DNA from: Protula sp. h YS-2021
Lineage: Eukaryota; Annelida; Polychaeta; Sabellida; Serpulidae
Direction: 5' to 3'
DNA length: 64,000 nt
Assembly (NCBI GenBank): GCA_949752745.1
Contig: OX457026.1
Location: 49,128,673-49,192,672, forward strand
The notes under the pieces were generated by a model that was given only the letters and a program-made list of their open reading frames with translations, was not told the origin of the DNA and searched no databases. The translations under genes and the position numbers were made by a program. Positions 42,705-55,082 of the stretch are shown piece after piece; position 1 is the stretch's first letter, and each line of letters starts with the position of its first letter.

Positions 42705-44880
42705 TCAAAAGTCACATCATAAAAGTAGAATACAACATCATGTGACTTTGTTTGTTTGATTTTGTCTAGCTTTTGTGTTGTAGTTCCCAACTTGTCCTTG
42801 CCCGGGTATTATTTGGAGCTGTTCGTTATCATTGTTTACATCAATTATTCCCTCTCAAATCCTACATCTAAGCCATTTGTAAGCTCTGCTTTTTTTATTT
42901 GCATCAAGGAGAAAGAAGAGAACTGCAATTACCGGATTTCTACAAGATGTAATACCAAGATACAACCTGGATGAGTTTCCAATACATTTTCGAACGTCAT
43001 GAGTTACCGTTGAAGTATAAGCGTGAGAACCCTAGGGTTGTCGCCCTCTTTCTTTTATAAATATTTTGGTTAAGTATTGAGAGATTCTTAGAATACAAGC
43101 CAAGCAGACTAGACTGCCTTTTTCTGTTTTATTCTTAAACAGTTCAACAAAAACTGCAGTTATCCGAGAATTCTCACATTTATAACTTTTATTCTCCCAA
43201 TTCTGTCCAATACTGAAGGTACTCGACTCAAATTAACACTTAGAAAACTCAATATCATTTAGCCAACGTTTTATTTGAGTGCACCACCAAGACGCCGCAA
43301 TAGCACCTCACTTTACACCATTTAGACACACCTGATGTGTGACATCTATACTTTGCAAAAATTGAGTGCTGACGGTGCAACAACCACGTTCCTGTATACT
43401 TGCTAGCAGAACAGCAGCCGCAGATTAAAAATGCGACCAATCAAGTGTTTCGCGCCTAATTCAAGAACCAATAGAAAAATACCTGTCCAAAAACATATGT
43501 TACGAGTTACATAAGAAAGAAAAAATTATGTTTTTGGAACGATCACAAGCTCGTTTAGAAAACGGGAATATTGTTACACTCTAAGTTATTTCTAAATGCT
43601 TGAAAATTACATGAAAAGTCTGTATTAAGTAACATAAAATTTTACATGCCTCCAAAACTAACAAAATCAGAATTTTCAAAACCAAAAAATATTGCCGCAT
43701 ACACAATCGTGGTGCGTTCTATACATGTAAGTAAATTTTTAATGGCTTGAAATCTACAAACAGATCTCAAACAAACTCGAAACTAATACCATCGTGTTCA
43801 CTACACCAAGATCCCACTAAATCCCAAACTGACCGTCGCGGTCCTATCGTGCTTTGTACTAAATGTGTCACTTCGACAGCTTTCCTCGCGCAAAAAAGCT
43901 TATTCACCACTTAACAACACATAAAGAGAAGGACTGCACCGAAGTTCGCTACTCGGTATTCTTACAAAGCAAACGTATCTCATATTACAATAAACCGAAT
44001 GGTGCATAAACTGTGTCAAATACACGTTTAAACATACGAAACACTATACATACTACATACGGCACGACAACAAAACAAGTATGCTCAGAAAGTTATTTTT
44101 GCATACCCAAGCATCTCCAGATTTGGTTTTTGCATCTTTGTTGTTCTTTGCTGGGTGGAGCATTTATTTATTTATATGTTGGTGATTTCAAAAGAAATCG
44201 AAAAACTGACAAACTCTCCTTTAGTGTGAAATTCTTACTCAAGTTATAGATCAGATTAAACAAGAAACATCGCGTATGTAAGCTGATTACTTCTATATAT
44301 GTTGCTTCTAGCTTCTTACCAGAAGCATTTATATTTTGGTATTTAAAGCTGTTTTAAATATCACAAGTTAAATTTTGAAACAATTATTCAGGACGCCAAG
44401 GGCTTATCATTGACTAGGCGAACCGACGCAACTTTCATCGAGAGTTAGAATCAGTTGCACGAAATTGCAGTTGTCATGCTAAAACAATCTCATTGATCTT
44501 CTCCAAATTATCTCTCATTTAGTACTTCTCTTAACCAAACACACACCCTACTTTTTTTGTAATAAGAAATTATCTATGGCTTTACACATACTGCAGGCAG
44601 GCAGACATGTCTTTATATACCCCTCAGACATCACTGTCTAATGGAAACTAAGACCCATGTATCTTTTTACTGAGTAGCGATATATCCTCACTTTTGAAAT
44701 AATATACATCAATTATTATTACTGTGTTACTAATACTGAAGTCGAATTTGTCAATTATTCCACAAAACAGATGTGGGGTAGGAGTGATATAATATCTTCA
44801 TTTGTAGCACGCTAAGTAACTAAAGTATACTCCCAGGTTGAGTACTTAATGTACCATTACCATTATCTAAAAAATTGCTA
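42705..44880. other. No gene seen
   Basis: AT-rich sequence without recognised repeats or domains. Short open frames (for example 42,756-42,974, 43,255-43,440 minus, 44,013-44,249) have no family signature. If host exons are here they are too short for me to recognise. Confidence 0.4.
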
Positions 44881-44884
44881 GAGA

Positions 44885-45085
44885 CAGAGCGACTTTGAGC
44901 TTGCTTTCGACCCTATGGGCCTAAAAGACGTCATGTATGAGGTACCTTGATGATCGTCACTGCCTGGTTCTTCGTCAAGGTAAAAAAACCGGAAGTTGCC
45001 CATTTTCTCAAAAAGGTAAGATATTTTGAGCTATTTTCGATTCTTTGAACCTAAAACACGATATGTAGGAGGTAGCTTGGTGATA
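44885..45085. repeat. ~127-bp tandem repeat, two units
   Basis: 'ttgagct..ttttcga.cctatgggcctaaaagacg..atgta.gaggta.cttgatgat' at about 44,895 and 45,022. It contains 'ccggaagttg', as in the element at 30,285. Confidence 0.5.
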
Positions 45086-45089
45086 TTGT

Positions 45090-46040
45090 CCTCGTTTATG
45101 ATCAATTCTGGCTTTTAAGAGTTCAGAATCGTATTTTTGTTACTCGGTAGCGTAAACGGTGTTGTCTTTTCAGTTTTAAAGTTTTCCGTCGTTTTCTCAT
45201 TGCTTCTTTCGGAACATACCATCAGATTGTACGTATTTTTAATATCAAAAATTTTACTTTTCGCATGTTTTTGTTTTAATAATAAAAATGCGAAGTAAAA
45301 GATCAATGAATTTATCAACAATAAAATTCATTAAGCACTGCACAGTTATTGCAGCAGTTTTGCCAATAAAGTTTCTTGCGTCACTAGTGACCATAAGGTT
45401 CATGTGCAATGTGCCCCACCCACATACGGCAACTATAACTGAACATATTGAAATAACTGTGTCGACTTAATATAAACAAGACATGGATTCCAGATATAAT
45501 TAAAGAGCTCTTTAAAATTTATTTCAATTAATACCCGTCACTTATAAGATTGTTATCAAGACTTAACAAAGTGGAGGCTTCTCTTTTATTTTTTACTTGC
45601 ATGCTATGCATCTGAATGTTTACTATTTTGCTTAAATTACATTGCCGCAATAATTTGCAACAGTTAAAAAGCTGTTTTAATTGCGTTTATAGTACCCTGT
45701 TACTTCACTGCACCTGTACATCAATAAGAAAAAGTGACATTAACGAAGCTTTTAATGAAACAATAACTAACATTGCGTACTTAAAGCAATTAATCAGGGA
45801 TATTTTTATATATAATGTTTTGTATTGTGTTATGCAAAGGACTGCTATGACAGAGACACTTTAAAAGGCATAAGAGATAGGAATCTGGAGAACGCTACAA
45901 AATATAAACGTATGCAACTACATATAGTAACAGTAATGACGAAGGCGGATTCGCGGTAAAGTAGTGTTGAATGTGTTTTAGTTTTTTTCATGAGAGGAAT
46001 TGCTAAGCTGAACTAAGGAGAAAATTATAACAGTGGACAA
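45090..46040. other. No gene seen
   Basis: AT-rich; open frames of 60-82 codons (45,288-45,470; 45,616-45,864) lack recognisable motifs. Confidence 0.35.
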
Positions 46041-46265
46041 AGGCGTGTAATCAAGCCAGTAAACGTTTATAAATCAACAAGATCAAATATGGAGAAATTT
46101 ATGGATTATATTGCCCACCTCTATCATGTCATTAAAAATTATTTCAACAAGAGCAGTGACAAAACTTTCATATGTGGCGACTTTAATTTATCATAAGCTT
46201 TGCATCATAATATTTTTTTAATGTTGCATAAGAAAGATCATTGGATTGTTAAGGGTGGCATTTGT
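46030..46265 (+). pseudogene. LINE endonuclease scrap
   Basis: One plus-strand frame reads INVYKS-like sequence (VNVYKSTRSNMEKFMDYIAH), then KTFICGDFNLS. The GDFN block is the catalytic signature of LINE APE-type endonucleases, and the preceding spacing fits that family. A TAA follows immediately (46,193-46,195), and the rest decays. Only about 60 codons are recognisable. Confidence 0.5.
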
Positions 46266-46548
46266 AATATCTGCATAAAATATGTGAATAACTGAAACCA
46301 AAGAAATAAGGCAAATAAAAATTCATGATTAATTTAAATACTTTCGCTGAATAGAAATATAAGACTGAGTTTACTATCGTAAATCTTTTTGTAACCGTAG
46401 AAAATTGCGCTATGAACAAAAAATCAACAATTTGTTTGCTAAGGATGAGTTCTAAAGCACTACCAAAATAAAAAAATAGAAGTGCTAGGTGCTAAAATTT
46501 AGGTACTGAGCAATTAAAAAATGCCCAACTAGAAATAAAGAAAACCTA

Positions 46549-46765
46549 GGGTACATTCTTTTGGGCCTCTCAGGAAACTGAGAATTTACTCACCAAACAG
46601 ACCTGGGAAGCTTCACAGACACCGTTCAAAAGCGCACGTCTCCAAAAATTGAGAAATAAAGCCACAAATCTAGTTATTTGGTGCTTATTGCAGATAATGA
46701 TGTCATTTTTATGCCGAGAAATATCTTACGTGACAATCCTTTATCGGTGCATTGGTTGAAATGTG
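46549..46765 (+). repeat. Third, partial copy of a block found in both duplicons
   Basis: 'acattcttttgggc.tctcaggaaa', 'acaccgttcaaaagc.cacg' and 'gaaataaa..cacaaatctagttatttggtgcttat' match 50,095-50,235 and 60,268-60,405. It then joins directly to 'gatgtcatttttatgccgagaaatat', which in the first duplicon lies about 470 bp further on (50,715). Confidence 0.65.
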
Positions 46766-47286
46766 ATCTGTTTTCCCTGATAAAGTCCCTGCCACTTCAA
46801 AAGTCGCAACGGCGATGCAGATTTAACCTCGACCTATAGTTATTGAGGTTAAACTTTTGGATACTCTTGCATTTCACTATACATAGTGCAATCACGTTTA
46901 AAATCTTCCTTGAACTAAATTTCTACTCTTAAATGTATATCTTTCATATGCATTTTGGCACATAAGTCGTACAAATACCTTTGTTTACATTTCCGTTTTT
47001 TACATCTTGAGTCTTGAGTCTGACCTGCTCCAAAGAAAATCTCCGAGACAAAAACCGTCACTACATAACGTGAAATTATCCAAAAGAACACCTCTCGTTT
47101 TTTCCGAGTATCTTGATTTTTCGAGACGGACCAAAAGAATGTACTCATTGTAAATATCCTTAGCAATATAGTAGAGCATCGCAGGGGACTAAAAAGTGAA
47201 CATTTTTCCTCTCGGTCAAAACCCGGAAAAGAAAAAAGTTCAAACACTTTTAGGCAAGTAATACTCTTATTACTCCTCAACAAATG

Positions 47287-47308
47287 TTTGCAATAATAAT
47301 AATAATAA

Positions 47309-47339
<31 letters not shown>

Positions 47340-47361
47340 AAGAAGAAGAAGAAGAAGAAGG
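47287..47361. repeat. AAT then GAA microsatellite
   Basis: (AAT)n followed by about 16 GAA/AGA triplets. The same compound array is at 56,515-56,590 in the second duplicon, with a different length. Confidence 0.95.
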
Positions 47362-48721
47362 GACAGACGCAGGGAAGCGTTATAGTAGTTATTCAAGCTG
47401 GACGGAAACAGGAGAACATCTTCAAAACTTCAGTTAAACAATACAGCAAGTGCCCTGTTTTTACAACATACCTGGCACAATCTGTGCACAAGGAAGATTC
47501 ACAAGAAAGAGGTAACAATGACTTTATTTCGTTACATCAACAAAACACAGTAACAGACAAGTTTATTATCCAGCATTTATTCTGGACCAACAATTTGTTG
47601 ATAACGGCTTAGGGGTAAAATGGCGACCCGTACAAATAAAAAGTAAAAAACGTGACCAAAAACGATAACAAACAGGCGAGTGTTGTGTGGCAACAAAAGT
47701 GATGTATAAACAAAATCTGTACATAGAAAGAATTTTCACCATTGATTTCTGTGCTTAGATTATCACTGAAGCGCAGTATGATTTTGAAATCTGATATAAA
47801 CAATGGGGTAAAAAAAGCAAAAGAAGCTTACTGTTTTGTTCATTGATATTGTCACATTGACATTGAATCACATGAATATAACATAATATTTACCCAGACA
47901 GAGGTATAAATTTAACAGTTCTTTCTTTTTGGTTGAATTATTTGGTTACTGAGTATTTTATTTTTGTGGACAATTACAAATCTCACAGGTAGTAGTAAGT
48001 GGACCTAGTGAATATTTACGAATTATCTACGTTTATTCCCACAAGAGCTTTACCTGCATTCATGCGACGTGCACGTAAAAGTCGAAGTTTGTTGCATGGA
48101 AAATTGTGCTTGCACCTTTCATCTGGCTAAAAATACTGCAAAGAAAGTTTCAAATGAAATTTTTGAGTTTGCCAAAAAACAAAAAAAGCACAATACACAC
48201 AAAAAAAAACAAACAAGGCAAAAAAACAAAAAAGGAAAGAAAACCAGAGGCAAGGAAGAAAAACAAGCAAAAAAAAAAAAAAGAAAAAAGGGCAAAAAAA
48301 AACAAAACAAAGAAACATAAAACAGTAGGCTACACATGAGGTACAATATATTCTCCATTCCATCGTCCCAGCACAGGACCCAGACAATTGGATGAAGGAA
48401 GTATTTCACTGAGCGTTACAGATTATCTCCTTCTGGGGCTTCGAGGTTAACATGACGATACTGCACTAAAGCTGTCAGTGATCGGGGATTATTTTGCACG
48501 CACAGTGATAACATTCTAAACAGTTAATACACATGTTGTCTTAAATTAGTTTCCCAGTCATTTCTATAGTGGCTGATCGCCAGTCTGAGGTTGTCTCAGA
48601 TTCAAACGCTACTGGCAAGCGTCGTTGATTGTGAATACCAAACTCTAGATTGGTTGTGGGCACCAATTTAACGGAAACACAGAATGGGTTTACCAGTTTA
48701 TCATAGCTTCTAATATAAGCC

Positions 48722-48780
48722 GCACCCACAAGCGCGTCGATATAAGTTAAGCTGTAACTTTCCGCCTTAGTAGTCATGGA
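48722..48780 (+). promoter_or_regulatory. Remnant of the KHDRBS-like promoter (copy 1)
   Basis: 'gcacccacaagcgcgtcgatataagtta' corresponds to the CACCC and TATA-like region of copy 2, with the CACCC box altered to GCACCC. About 47 bp between it and the exon, including the original ATG, are deleted. Confidence 0.35.
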
Positions 48781-48782
48781 AC

Positions 48783-48886
48783 ATGGAAAAAGATGGGCAA
48801 GAAGTTGGGAGCTCATCAGAATACCTTCCTCAACTCCAGGCAGAATTAGATAGCATATACACATGCGAAGAAGCTCGTAGAAGATG
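48783..48886 (+). pseudogene. KHDRBS/Sam68-like Qua1 exon, broken copy
   Basis: Homologous to the exon at 58,073-58,199. It reads MEKDGQEVGSSSEYLPQLQ and AELDSI, then loses 11 bp where copy 2 encodes the conserved DPSFTHA, which shifts the frame. The copy 2 start codon is also gone because of a ~47-bp deletion upstream; the ATG at 48,783 corresponds to an internal Met. The splice donor (GT at 48,887-48,888, GATG|GTAAAT) is kept. This copy therefore cannot encode a normal Qua1 domain; it is a duplicated pseudo-exon. Confidence 0.75.
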
Positions 48887-49531
48887 GTAAATATATTCTC
48901 AATCGTAATTCCACACGCTTGCTCTATCTATTTTTTTTTGTAACTACATACATGGGAATCTTCCGGCTTTTTTGCCAATTGGAACACTTTTTTTCGACTC
49001 CGTTCCAATGTATAGTAAAATTTTCCGGCTTTTTTCGACCCTGCTCCTATGTATGTGACTAGCAGCTACTTAGTGGTTTATAATAGAAAAGGTACTTTTG
49101 TAAATAATTGATGAACACTATGCTACATGATTTAGCCGTGGTAGCTTTTATAAAAAGGAGGACTATTGTTTCTAGTAAAAGCACTGGCTAATAAGAAGGG
49201 CAAATCACACCGGGTGTTTCGAATAAAAATTGCAAAATTTTGAATTTCGACTGCGAGGTAGGCGGGTAAAAAGTAAAAAAGTGATGTATAGAAATATAAA
49301 AAGCTTATACTCGGAACATAAAAGAAATTAAACTTTAAACTATCTGTTAAAACTTTTAAATTTAAAATTTTTAAAATAGTATACTGATTGTTAAAAACAT
49401 GGTTGCTCTTTGATGCAAGAGAAATTTGACATTTAGGCGAAATTTTCATTTCTTTCATTTTTAAGCCTTTTTGCATTCGAAACGCTTAATTTTTCCTTGA
49501 TATTTAATGACGAAATGAGAGAAAATAAATA

Positions 49532-49893
49532 AGCCAAATCACACTTTGGGCGTTCGCAGTAAAAATGCACAAACATTCTGCGTTTCGAATAAAAATAACC
49601 GGGTCAAAAATAAAAGCAATGATAGAGAGATTTCGCCTAAATGTCAAATTTCTCTTGCACGCATGAGCAATCGGTTTTTCAACAACCAGTATGATATTTT
49701 AAAAATTTATTTTTTAGTTTTAACAAATGGTTTCAAGTTTAAGTTTCATTTATGATCCGAATATGAGCTGCTTTTGTGATATTTCTTCTATAATTTTCTA
49801 TCATTTCTTTTCTTTCTTTACCCGGTTCCCTCGCAGTCGAAATTCAAAAATTCTTACGCATTTTATTCGAAACATCCAAAGTGTGTTTTGGCT
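49532..49893. mobile_element. MITE family M1, copy 2
   Basis: 362 bp flanked by TA (49,530-49,531 and 49,894-49,895), starting AGCCAAATCACACTTTGGGC and ending in the inverse 'aaagtgtgttttggct'. Long inverted arms extend through 'cgggtaaa'/'tttacccgg'. The TA duplication suggests a Tc1/mariner-type relation. A related half-element lies at 49,195-49,470. Confidence 0.8.
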
Positions 49894-50756
49894 TATACAG
49901 AATAACTATCGAGAAAACTGCAGTATAAATATGTTACTCTTCGAATCTCATGAGACTAAAATTTGAATTACCGGTAGGGTTGTCTTTCCGGCTGGTGGTT
50001 TCTCTCTATGATTTTTTTAAATTTCCCCGGTTAGTTTATTTCAAAATTTTGCGCATCTTGTTCGGAACGCCCAAAGTTCCAATTGGCTTAAGGACACATT
50101 CTTTTGGGCGTCTCAGAAAATTGAGAAATCACTCTCCACAAAGAGCAGATAAGTTCCAGAGACACCGTTCAAATGAACACGCTTCAAAAATTCGAGAAAT
50201 AAACACAGATTTAGTTATTTTGTGCTTATCTCAGATGGGTCCAGATCGAACCATTCGCCCTCCACCCCCTGAGACCAACCCCCTCCTGCCAAAAGCCTCC
50301 GAGACCATACTCGACGACTAATAAATTTATATCAAAAGGAGATCAATCGTTACTGGTGTTGCAGTTGATCATAAACATGAAAACGCTCCTCAGAAACAAT
50401 TCAATTGCAAGTTACATAGATTCTACCAAGAAAACATGCTGTATTAGCGTACATTTCTTAAAACACGTCCCTTCAAAACTGTATGTTGTGGGCTTTTTCC
50501 CAAAGGTAATGCAGTATGTCCCTGTTGGCAAAGTCATGCACAGTGCTGCTTATCCTTTCACTCGACTGATCGTTCCTCGATTTGGGTGGATCTGGAAGAA
50601 TTTGGTTGATAATCACGTTTTTGAGACTCTTAAAAGTTGTTGGTGTTTATAGCAAAAATTGTTGTGGCTTGGGGGGGGGGTAAGGTTTGGTCCTGTTCCC
50701 ATTTCAGATAAATATGTCATTTTTATGCCCAGAAATATATCTTGTGGCAATCGTTC

Positions 50757-50880
50757 AGGGCTGGTATGATTTAAATCACTTGGTTTAAGTCACGATTTAA
50801 ATCAAGGTGTCCTAAATTTAAAAAAAAAACTTTTTAATCCAGCCGACTTTGTCGGACTCGTTAGTCGTATCACTATAAGG
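50757..50880. mobile_element. hAT-like end, truncated
   Basis: CAGGGCTGGTATGATTTAAATCAC resembles the ends of the hAT element at 32,438. It continues into 'gtgtcctaaatttaaaaaaaaaactttttaa.ccagccgactttgt', which recurs at 61,045-61,095 in the second duplicon without the CAGGG end. No partner end or target duplication was found. Confidence 0.5.
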
Positions 50881-51005
50881 GGCTTGAATGTATGTGCGTA
50901 TGTTAAATTTTTTCTTTAAAATGCTACTCCTCCTACAGTTTTGCTCCAATCGTTTTCATATTACGCAGGGATATTTCACAAGGGTTCTCCTACCAGGCTG
51001 TTATT

Positions 51006-51759
51006 ATATGTCTCCCCTAAGGGAGACATATATAGCATTTCGTGTGTCCGTCTGTCCGCCAGTCCGTCTGTCCGCAGTGAGTTCTTATAAAATTAATGAC
51101 TCGGTTTTTCTGAAAACATAAATACATATTGGGGTATATGTCTAGATGAGTCCTTGTTATTTTTTTCGTTCTTTTAAAAATGCTATTTTTGGCAAATTTT
51201 TTTACATAGGGGGTTTTCGCGCATTTTTATCACTTTGGCAGGCTATGTCTATAAAAACAGTTCTTTGGATAAGGCTCATATGCCGCTAGAAGATTACACA
51301 TATAGCGAAAACGTATACTGCAAAGTGTTTTGTCAATTCCGTTGAAAATGTATTTTCGGAGAATTTTTAAAATTTTGATATTTACCTTTTTGGACCATAT
51401 TGTTGCGATATCTACGAAACAGTTTGTTGGATTACTCTGAAACGTGGCAAGAACCCACATATAGTGCAAATGTTTACTTCGAAATTTTTCATTTTCTTTG
51501 AAAATGTATTTTGGGCGATTTTTAAAATTTTTCATTTTAAAGTTTTTTGGCCATATTGTTGTGATATCTCGGAAACAGTTTGTTCGGTTAGGCTGAATCG
51601 TGGCAAGAAGAACACACATATAATGCAAATTTTTTCTTCATTTTCTGTAAAAATGTATTTTTGGCGATTTTTTGTTCAATTTTTTGGGCTCGCCAATGTT
51701 ATACTTTTAAGCAAGGAATTTTTTCCACGTGACTGATTGGGGCAGCTGGGGAGACATAT
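51006..51759. mobile_element. Element with ATATGTCTCCC inverted ends
   Basis: Left end palindrome ATATGTCTCCC/GGGAGACATAT (51,006-51,031); right end GGGGAGACATAT (51,748-51,759). The interior has 'gtgtccgtctgtccgccagtccg' and three ~120-bp units containing 'gtggcaagaa..cacatata..gcaaat' and 'atattgttg.gatatct.cgaaacagtttgtt'. The second duplicon lacks it. Confidence 0.75.
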
Positions 51760-51764
51760 CCGTT

Positions 51765-52240
51765 TTTGTTTTAATAAAAACACTGACCAGTCCAATTTTT
51801 TCGCGGTTCGCCAAAAACTGCCGAAATGGCGGAACTTTAAAGTTAGGCAGAAACCTAAATAAATGGTAGTAAATAACTGAATTGTCAAACCATTTATTTC
51901 TCTCAGTCTTTTTCAAATAGTTATAAAATTTCAATCAAAAGTTTCTTAGGTGCTTCTCCACGTGGATGTAGAAAAAAATGCCGAAATGGTGGAATTTTAA
52001 AAATTTTGTTAAATTGTATAAATGTCGGTAAATACGTGAATCGTCAAAACCCAACCTCTCCAACATCCCTTTTTGGGTAGTTTGAAGCAGGGAAACTCGT
52101 TTTGGTGTGTTAAACCTATGAAAAAGTTACGTTCAGAAACAACGTTCTCCATTTTTTCGCCTAACAGTATCCGTTTCCTAGTTTTTCTTTCTTTTCTTGT
52201 TTGGTAACTCGGCTGGGTCATGTCCTTGGACATCCTTGTT
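51765..52240. repeat. Repeat present only in duplicon 1
   Basis: Two similar ~160-bp stretches containing 'atgccgaaatgg.ggaa.tttaaa' (about 51,815 and 51,978) and 'aaata..tgaat.gtcaaa'. Duplicon 2 has repeat R1 at this position instead. Confidence 0.5.
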
Positions 52241-52369
52241 TTTACTTTTATTATCTACTGTTAGTTTTGTGTATCTGATTGCTATATCTGTTAGTTTGAA
52301 TTAGTTTTTGGTTCCACGCAGTGCTAAGTTGCTATCGCGATTTTAATCCCCTACTTAAACAGCTTACTT

Positions 52370-52480
52370 CAAGCGATCTCTGGCACCTGTCAAACTCGGT
52401 ACCTTCAAACTTTTTAGACAACTCGGCACCTAAACTTTTGGACAAGTCGGCAGCTCATTTTCAAATTCGGCACCTTTTGT
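52370..52480 (+). repeat. ~28-bp degenerate minisatellite ('actcggcacct')
   Basis: 'caactcggcacct.aaacttttggac' repeats about four times; the same array lies at 61,650-61,755 in duplicon 2. Confidence 0.65.
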
Positions 52481-53653
52481 TTTCTATTATTTTTAATTTT
52501 TTTATTTTTATAGTCTTAATACTTCAACAACAGTTTATTTTTTTACTAAAGTGACTCAATTTTATACTGTTTATTTTAGATTTATCCCTTATGGCTTGAA
52601 CAAAGTGTTTCAGCTCACAATTCCAGAGCGCTCTGAGCACCGCAATTCTTTGTAATCACCATGAAAACGAGCCTTTTGTGTATTTATTTATTTATTATTA
52701 TTTAAATATTTATTATTGTTTTGTTCCCTGTAATTTTCCGCTCAAAGAGCCTTTTATTTGACATCACTCACTATATGTACTCAACTGTATAATTACATTT
52801 TACGTGCCATGACACGAAAATGTAAAAATGTAAAAAATGACCTCTGTTTGCCTGGTCAATTCCTGCTCTTTGTTTATTTCCTGCTCTTTGTTTATGATCC
52901 GTCTGATTTTGTTTTAATTTGTGGGGGTGATTTGATTTCAAATTTATATTCATTCTTTGAGAGAGATCAGAACGAGGTGACTGTGGAGTTAGTCGCCTCA
53001 TTGGGCAAATAAAATTAAAGCAACCACGCTATTCGCCCAAGCATACTAATTGCAACTTATGATACTCCGAAACATTGCCCACAACAACTGCAATTAGCAA
53101 GTGCAACCTATGATCGCAAACTCACATGAAACAAAACAATAATAAATACATAAAAGGTTTCAGAGTACCCTGACATGAAGGGCTCTTTGCTCTAGCGATT
53201 GAAGTTAATTGTGGTGTCCCCTTCAAACAACTGAACTGGCCTTTGAGCAAACGGTTTGTGCGCGCAGGGAAGTTAACCTGTAGTCAAAGGGTAAAAATAG
53301 TTCACAGGGAAACTTTTGATAATGATTTTGAGTCGGATGTTGGGAAAGCAGTTTTATGTATTGTTTCTGTTCCCATGATATTGAGGTTTAAAACACGCAT
53401 AATTATGTAAACAGTAGTCCTAGTATAAAGATATGTTTTCTGAATTGTTTTCACTCTTTATTTGAAAAGCTGAGGGTAATTAACTAGTATACTTGACTTT
53501 TGCTTGGCAATTATGTTTGGGAGACGCTTAGCTTCCATCTTAAAATAATTTTGTAGGGATTTGTGAGAGTTGTTAAGTTGAAATACAAGGAACTGCGAAA
53601 CGTTTAGAAAAAATGCTGAAACATGCAAAGATCTGAACAACGTGCTTTTTAGC

Positions 53654-53876
53654 CTCCAGTTAAAACAGAATTGGATGATACTTCAAAAACAGAAAAATTG
53701 CCTTCTGTTAAAAAACCAAAGAATGATCTCATTGGAAAACTAATTGTCAGAACAACACTGGACGAAAATAATAATCTTAATATTCAAATGACACTGGCTA
53801 TAATAGCTTCTAATTCTTCCTTCACAAAGGTGGATAATCGAGAATTTTGCAAATTTTGCAATATGTTATGAACATG
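53654..53876 (+). pseudogene. hAT/ZBED-like transposase fragment (duplicon 1)
   Basis: After an acceptor-like 'gtgctttttag' an open frame of about 70 codons encodes KTEKLPSVKKPKNDLIGKL, then NIQMTLAIIASNSSFTKVDN and REFCKFCNML, ending at TGA/TAA near 53,869. The end resembles the hAT/ZBED block with small residues, 'pF..V.n..F..f...L', normally followed by RPGY. In the second copy the codons LRPCY do follow. No zinc finger or RNase-H core is nearby. Alternatively it is a short exon of a transposase-derived host gene. Confidence 0.4.
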
Positions 53877-53924
53877 TTGCGAAACGTTATGTAAATTTGC
53901 CTTGTAACTGATCTTGGCAATTCA

Positions 53925-54050
53925 GTACAGCAAAACTTCTGTTTAGTAAACACTTTTGGGACCGAGAAAATGTTCTTTATACGGGGGGTGTTCATTAAAT
54001 AGAGATTGTCTTCTTAGGAACGGACGTTCGCGGAATTTTTTCAAAAAGAA
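53925..54050 (+). mobile_element. Single Tigger-like terminal sequence (duplicon 1)
   Basis: 'CAGTACAGCAAAACTTCTGT' is followed by 'ttagtaaacacttttgggaccgagaaaatgtt' and 'gtgttcattaaatagag', the usual look of pogo/Tigger-type ends. The matching opposite end is not seen. Duplicon 2 has the same at 63,205-63,290, and a scrap ('ggaaccgagaaatgatgttcatt') is at 56,170-56,200. Confidence 0.5.
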
Positions 54051-54099
54051 GGTTATGAACACAATTGATGACTAGCATACCTATTAATTATCTCTTCGC

Positions 54100-54370
54100 C
54101 CAACTTTGTTGACGAAGGGGATATGGGATTTGGTTAGTCCGTCTGTCCGTCCCTCACGCTTTTGGGTAGTGGTCTTGTATGCACAACTCCTCCAAACGGG
54201 TAAGCACACACATTTCAAATCCTATACTGATTTACTCCTCATGTATTGTAGTTGTGCACCTCGTATTCAGTTTGTCCGACTTTTTATTTATTTAGCCAAA
54301 ATTGAGGTCGAAATTTAGCATTTTTACGAAGGGCGAGGGGATTTGCAGCATTCCGGTGCTCTTGTTCACA
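54100..54370 (+). repeat. Short element with 'ggggatatgggatt' end (duplicon 1)
   Basis: Starts 'cgaaggggatatgggatttgg', then 'tagtccgtctgtccgtcc', and ends 'gaagggcgaggggatttgcagc'. The same type is at 63,380-63,650. The open frame inside (54,106-54,318) is shared by both copies but is made of element sequence. Confidence 0.6.
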
Positions 54371-54627
54371 ATTTCAATCAGCTGCTTATTGAAACCAAGT
54401 AATTTCACTGCCACATCTCTTTGACTTTTCAAATTTTTTTCAGAGCTTCAAGTATTTGAGTAAGACTCAAGTTTTTCATTTTCGGGAAGTCATTTTGTCC
54501 AACTCATTAAATTTTTGATCAGTAAACAACAATGAACGTGTTTTAATTGTTGACTACTTTAAGAAAAACACTTGGATCTTGTGAGATCGTATTTTAACCC
54601 CCATGTTATTTTCACCGGTTGGGTGGG

Positions 54628-54768
<141 letters not shown>

Positions 54769-55082
54769 TAATAGTATGTACTTCAGTTGTATGATGTTTT
54801 TATTGCCTGTACATGGTTTCCAACTTGTTCTTGAATATTTTGACTAAGAATGATTTTATGTATGCTGTTTTAAGGAGTTTCTTAATGGTGTTAAAATATG
54901 TAGAAATAAAACGTTTTGTATTATATTTTGTTTTACCAACTGCAATCTACATTTAACTTAATTGCATTTTCACTCTTCTTCTGATCGTCTAGAAAATCAG
55001 TATCAATGCCAGTTTATCTAAACATTATGAAATCACAAGTCGATTAAATTGCAATTGAATTACACATAATGGCTGATTGTAG

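Noticed and set aside
48119..48409. Phe/Leu-rich minus-strand frames looking like membrane proteins (also 57,125-57,664)
   Set aside because: They are the complement of an A-rich low-complexity stretch; poly-T gives Phe runs. The two duplicons differ by indels that shift the frame.
49950..50321. 123-codon plus-strand frame present in similar form at 60,146-60,472
   Set aside because: Conservation is explained by the segmental duplication; the frame starts in element ends and has no recognisable domain.
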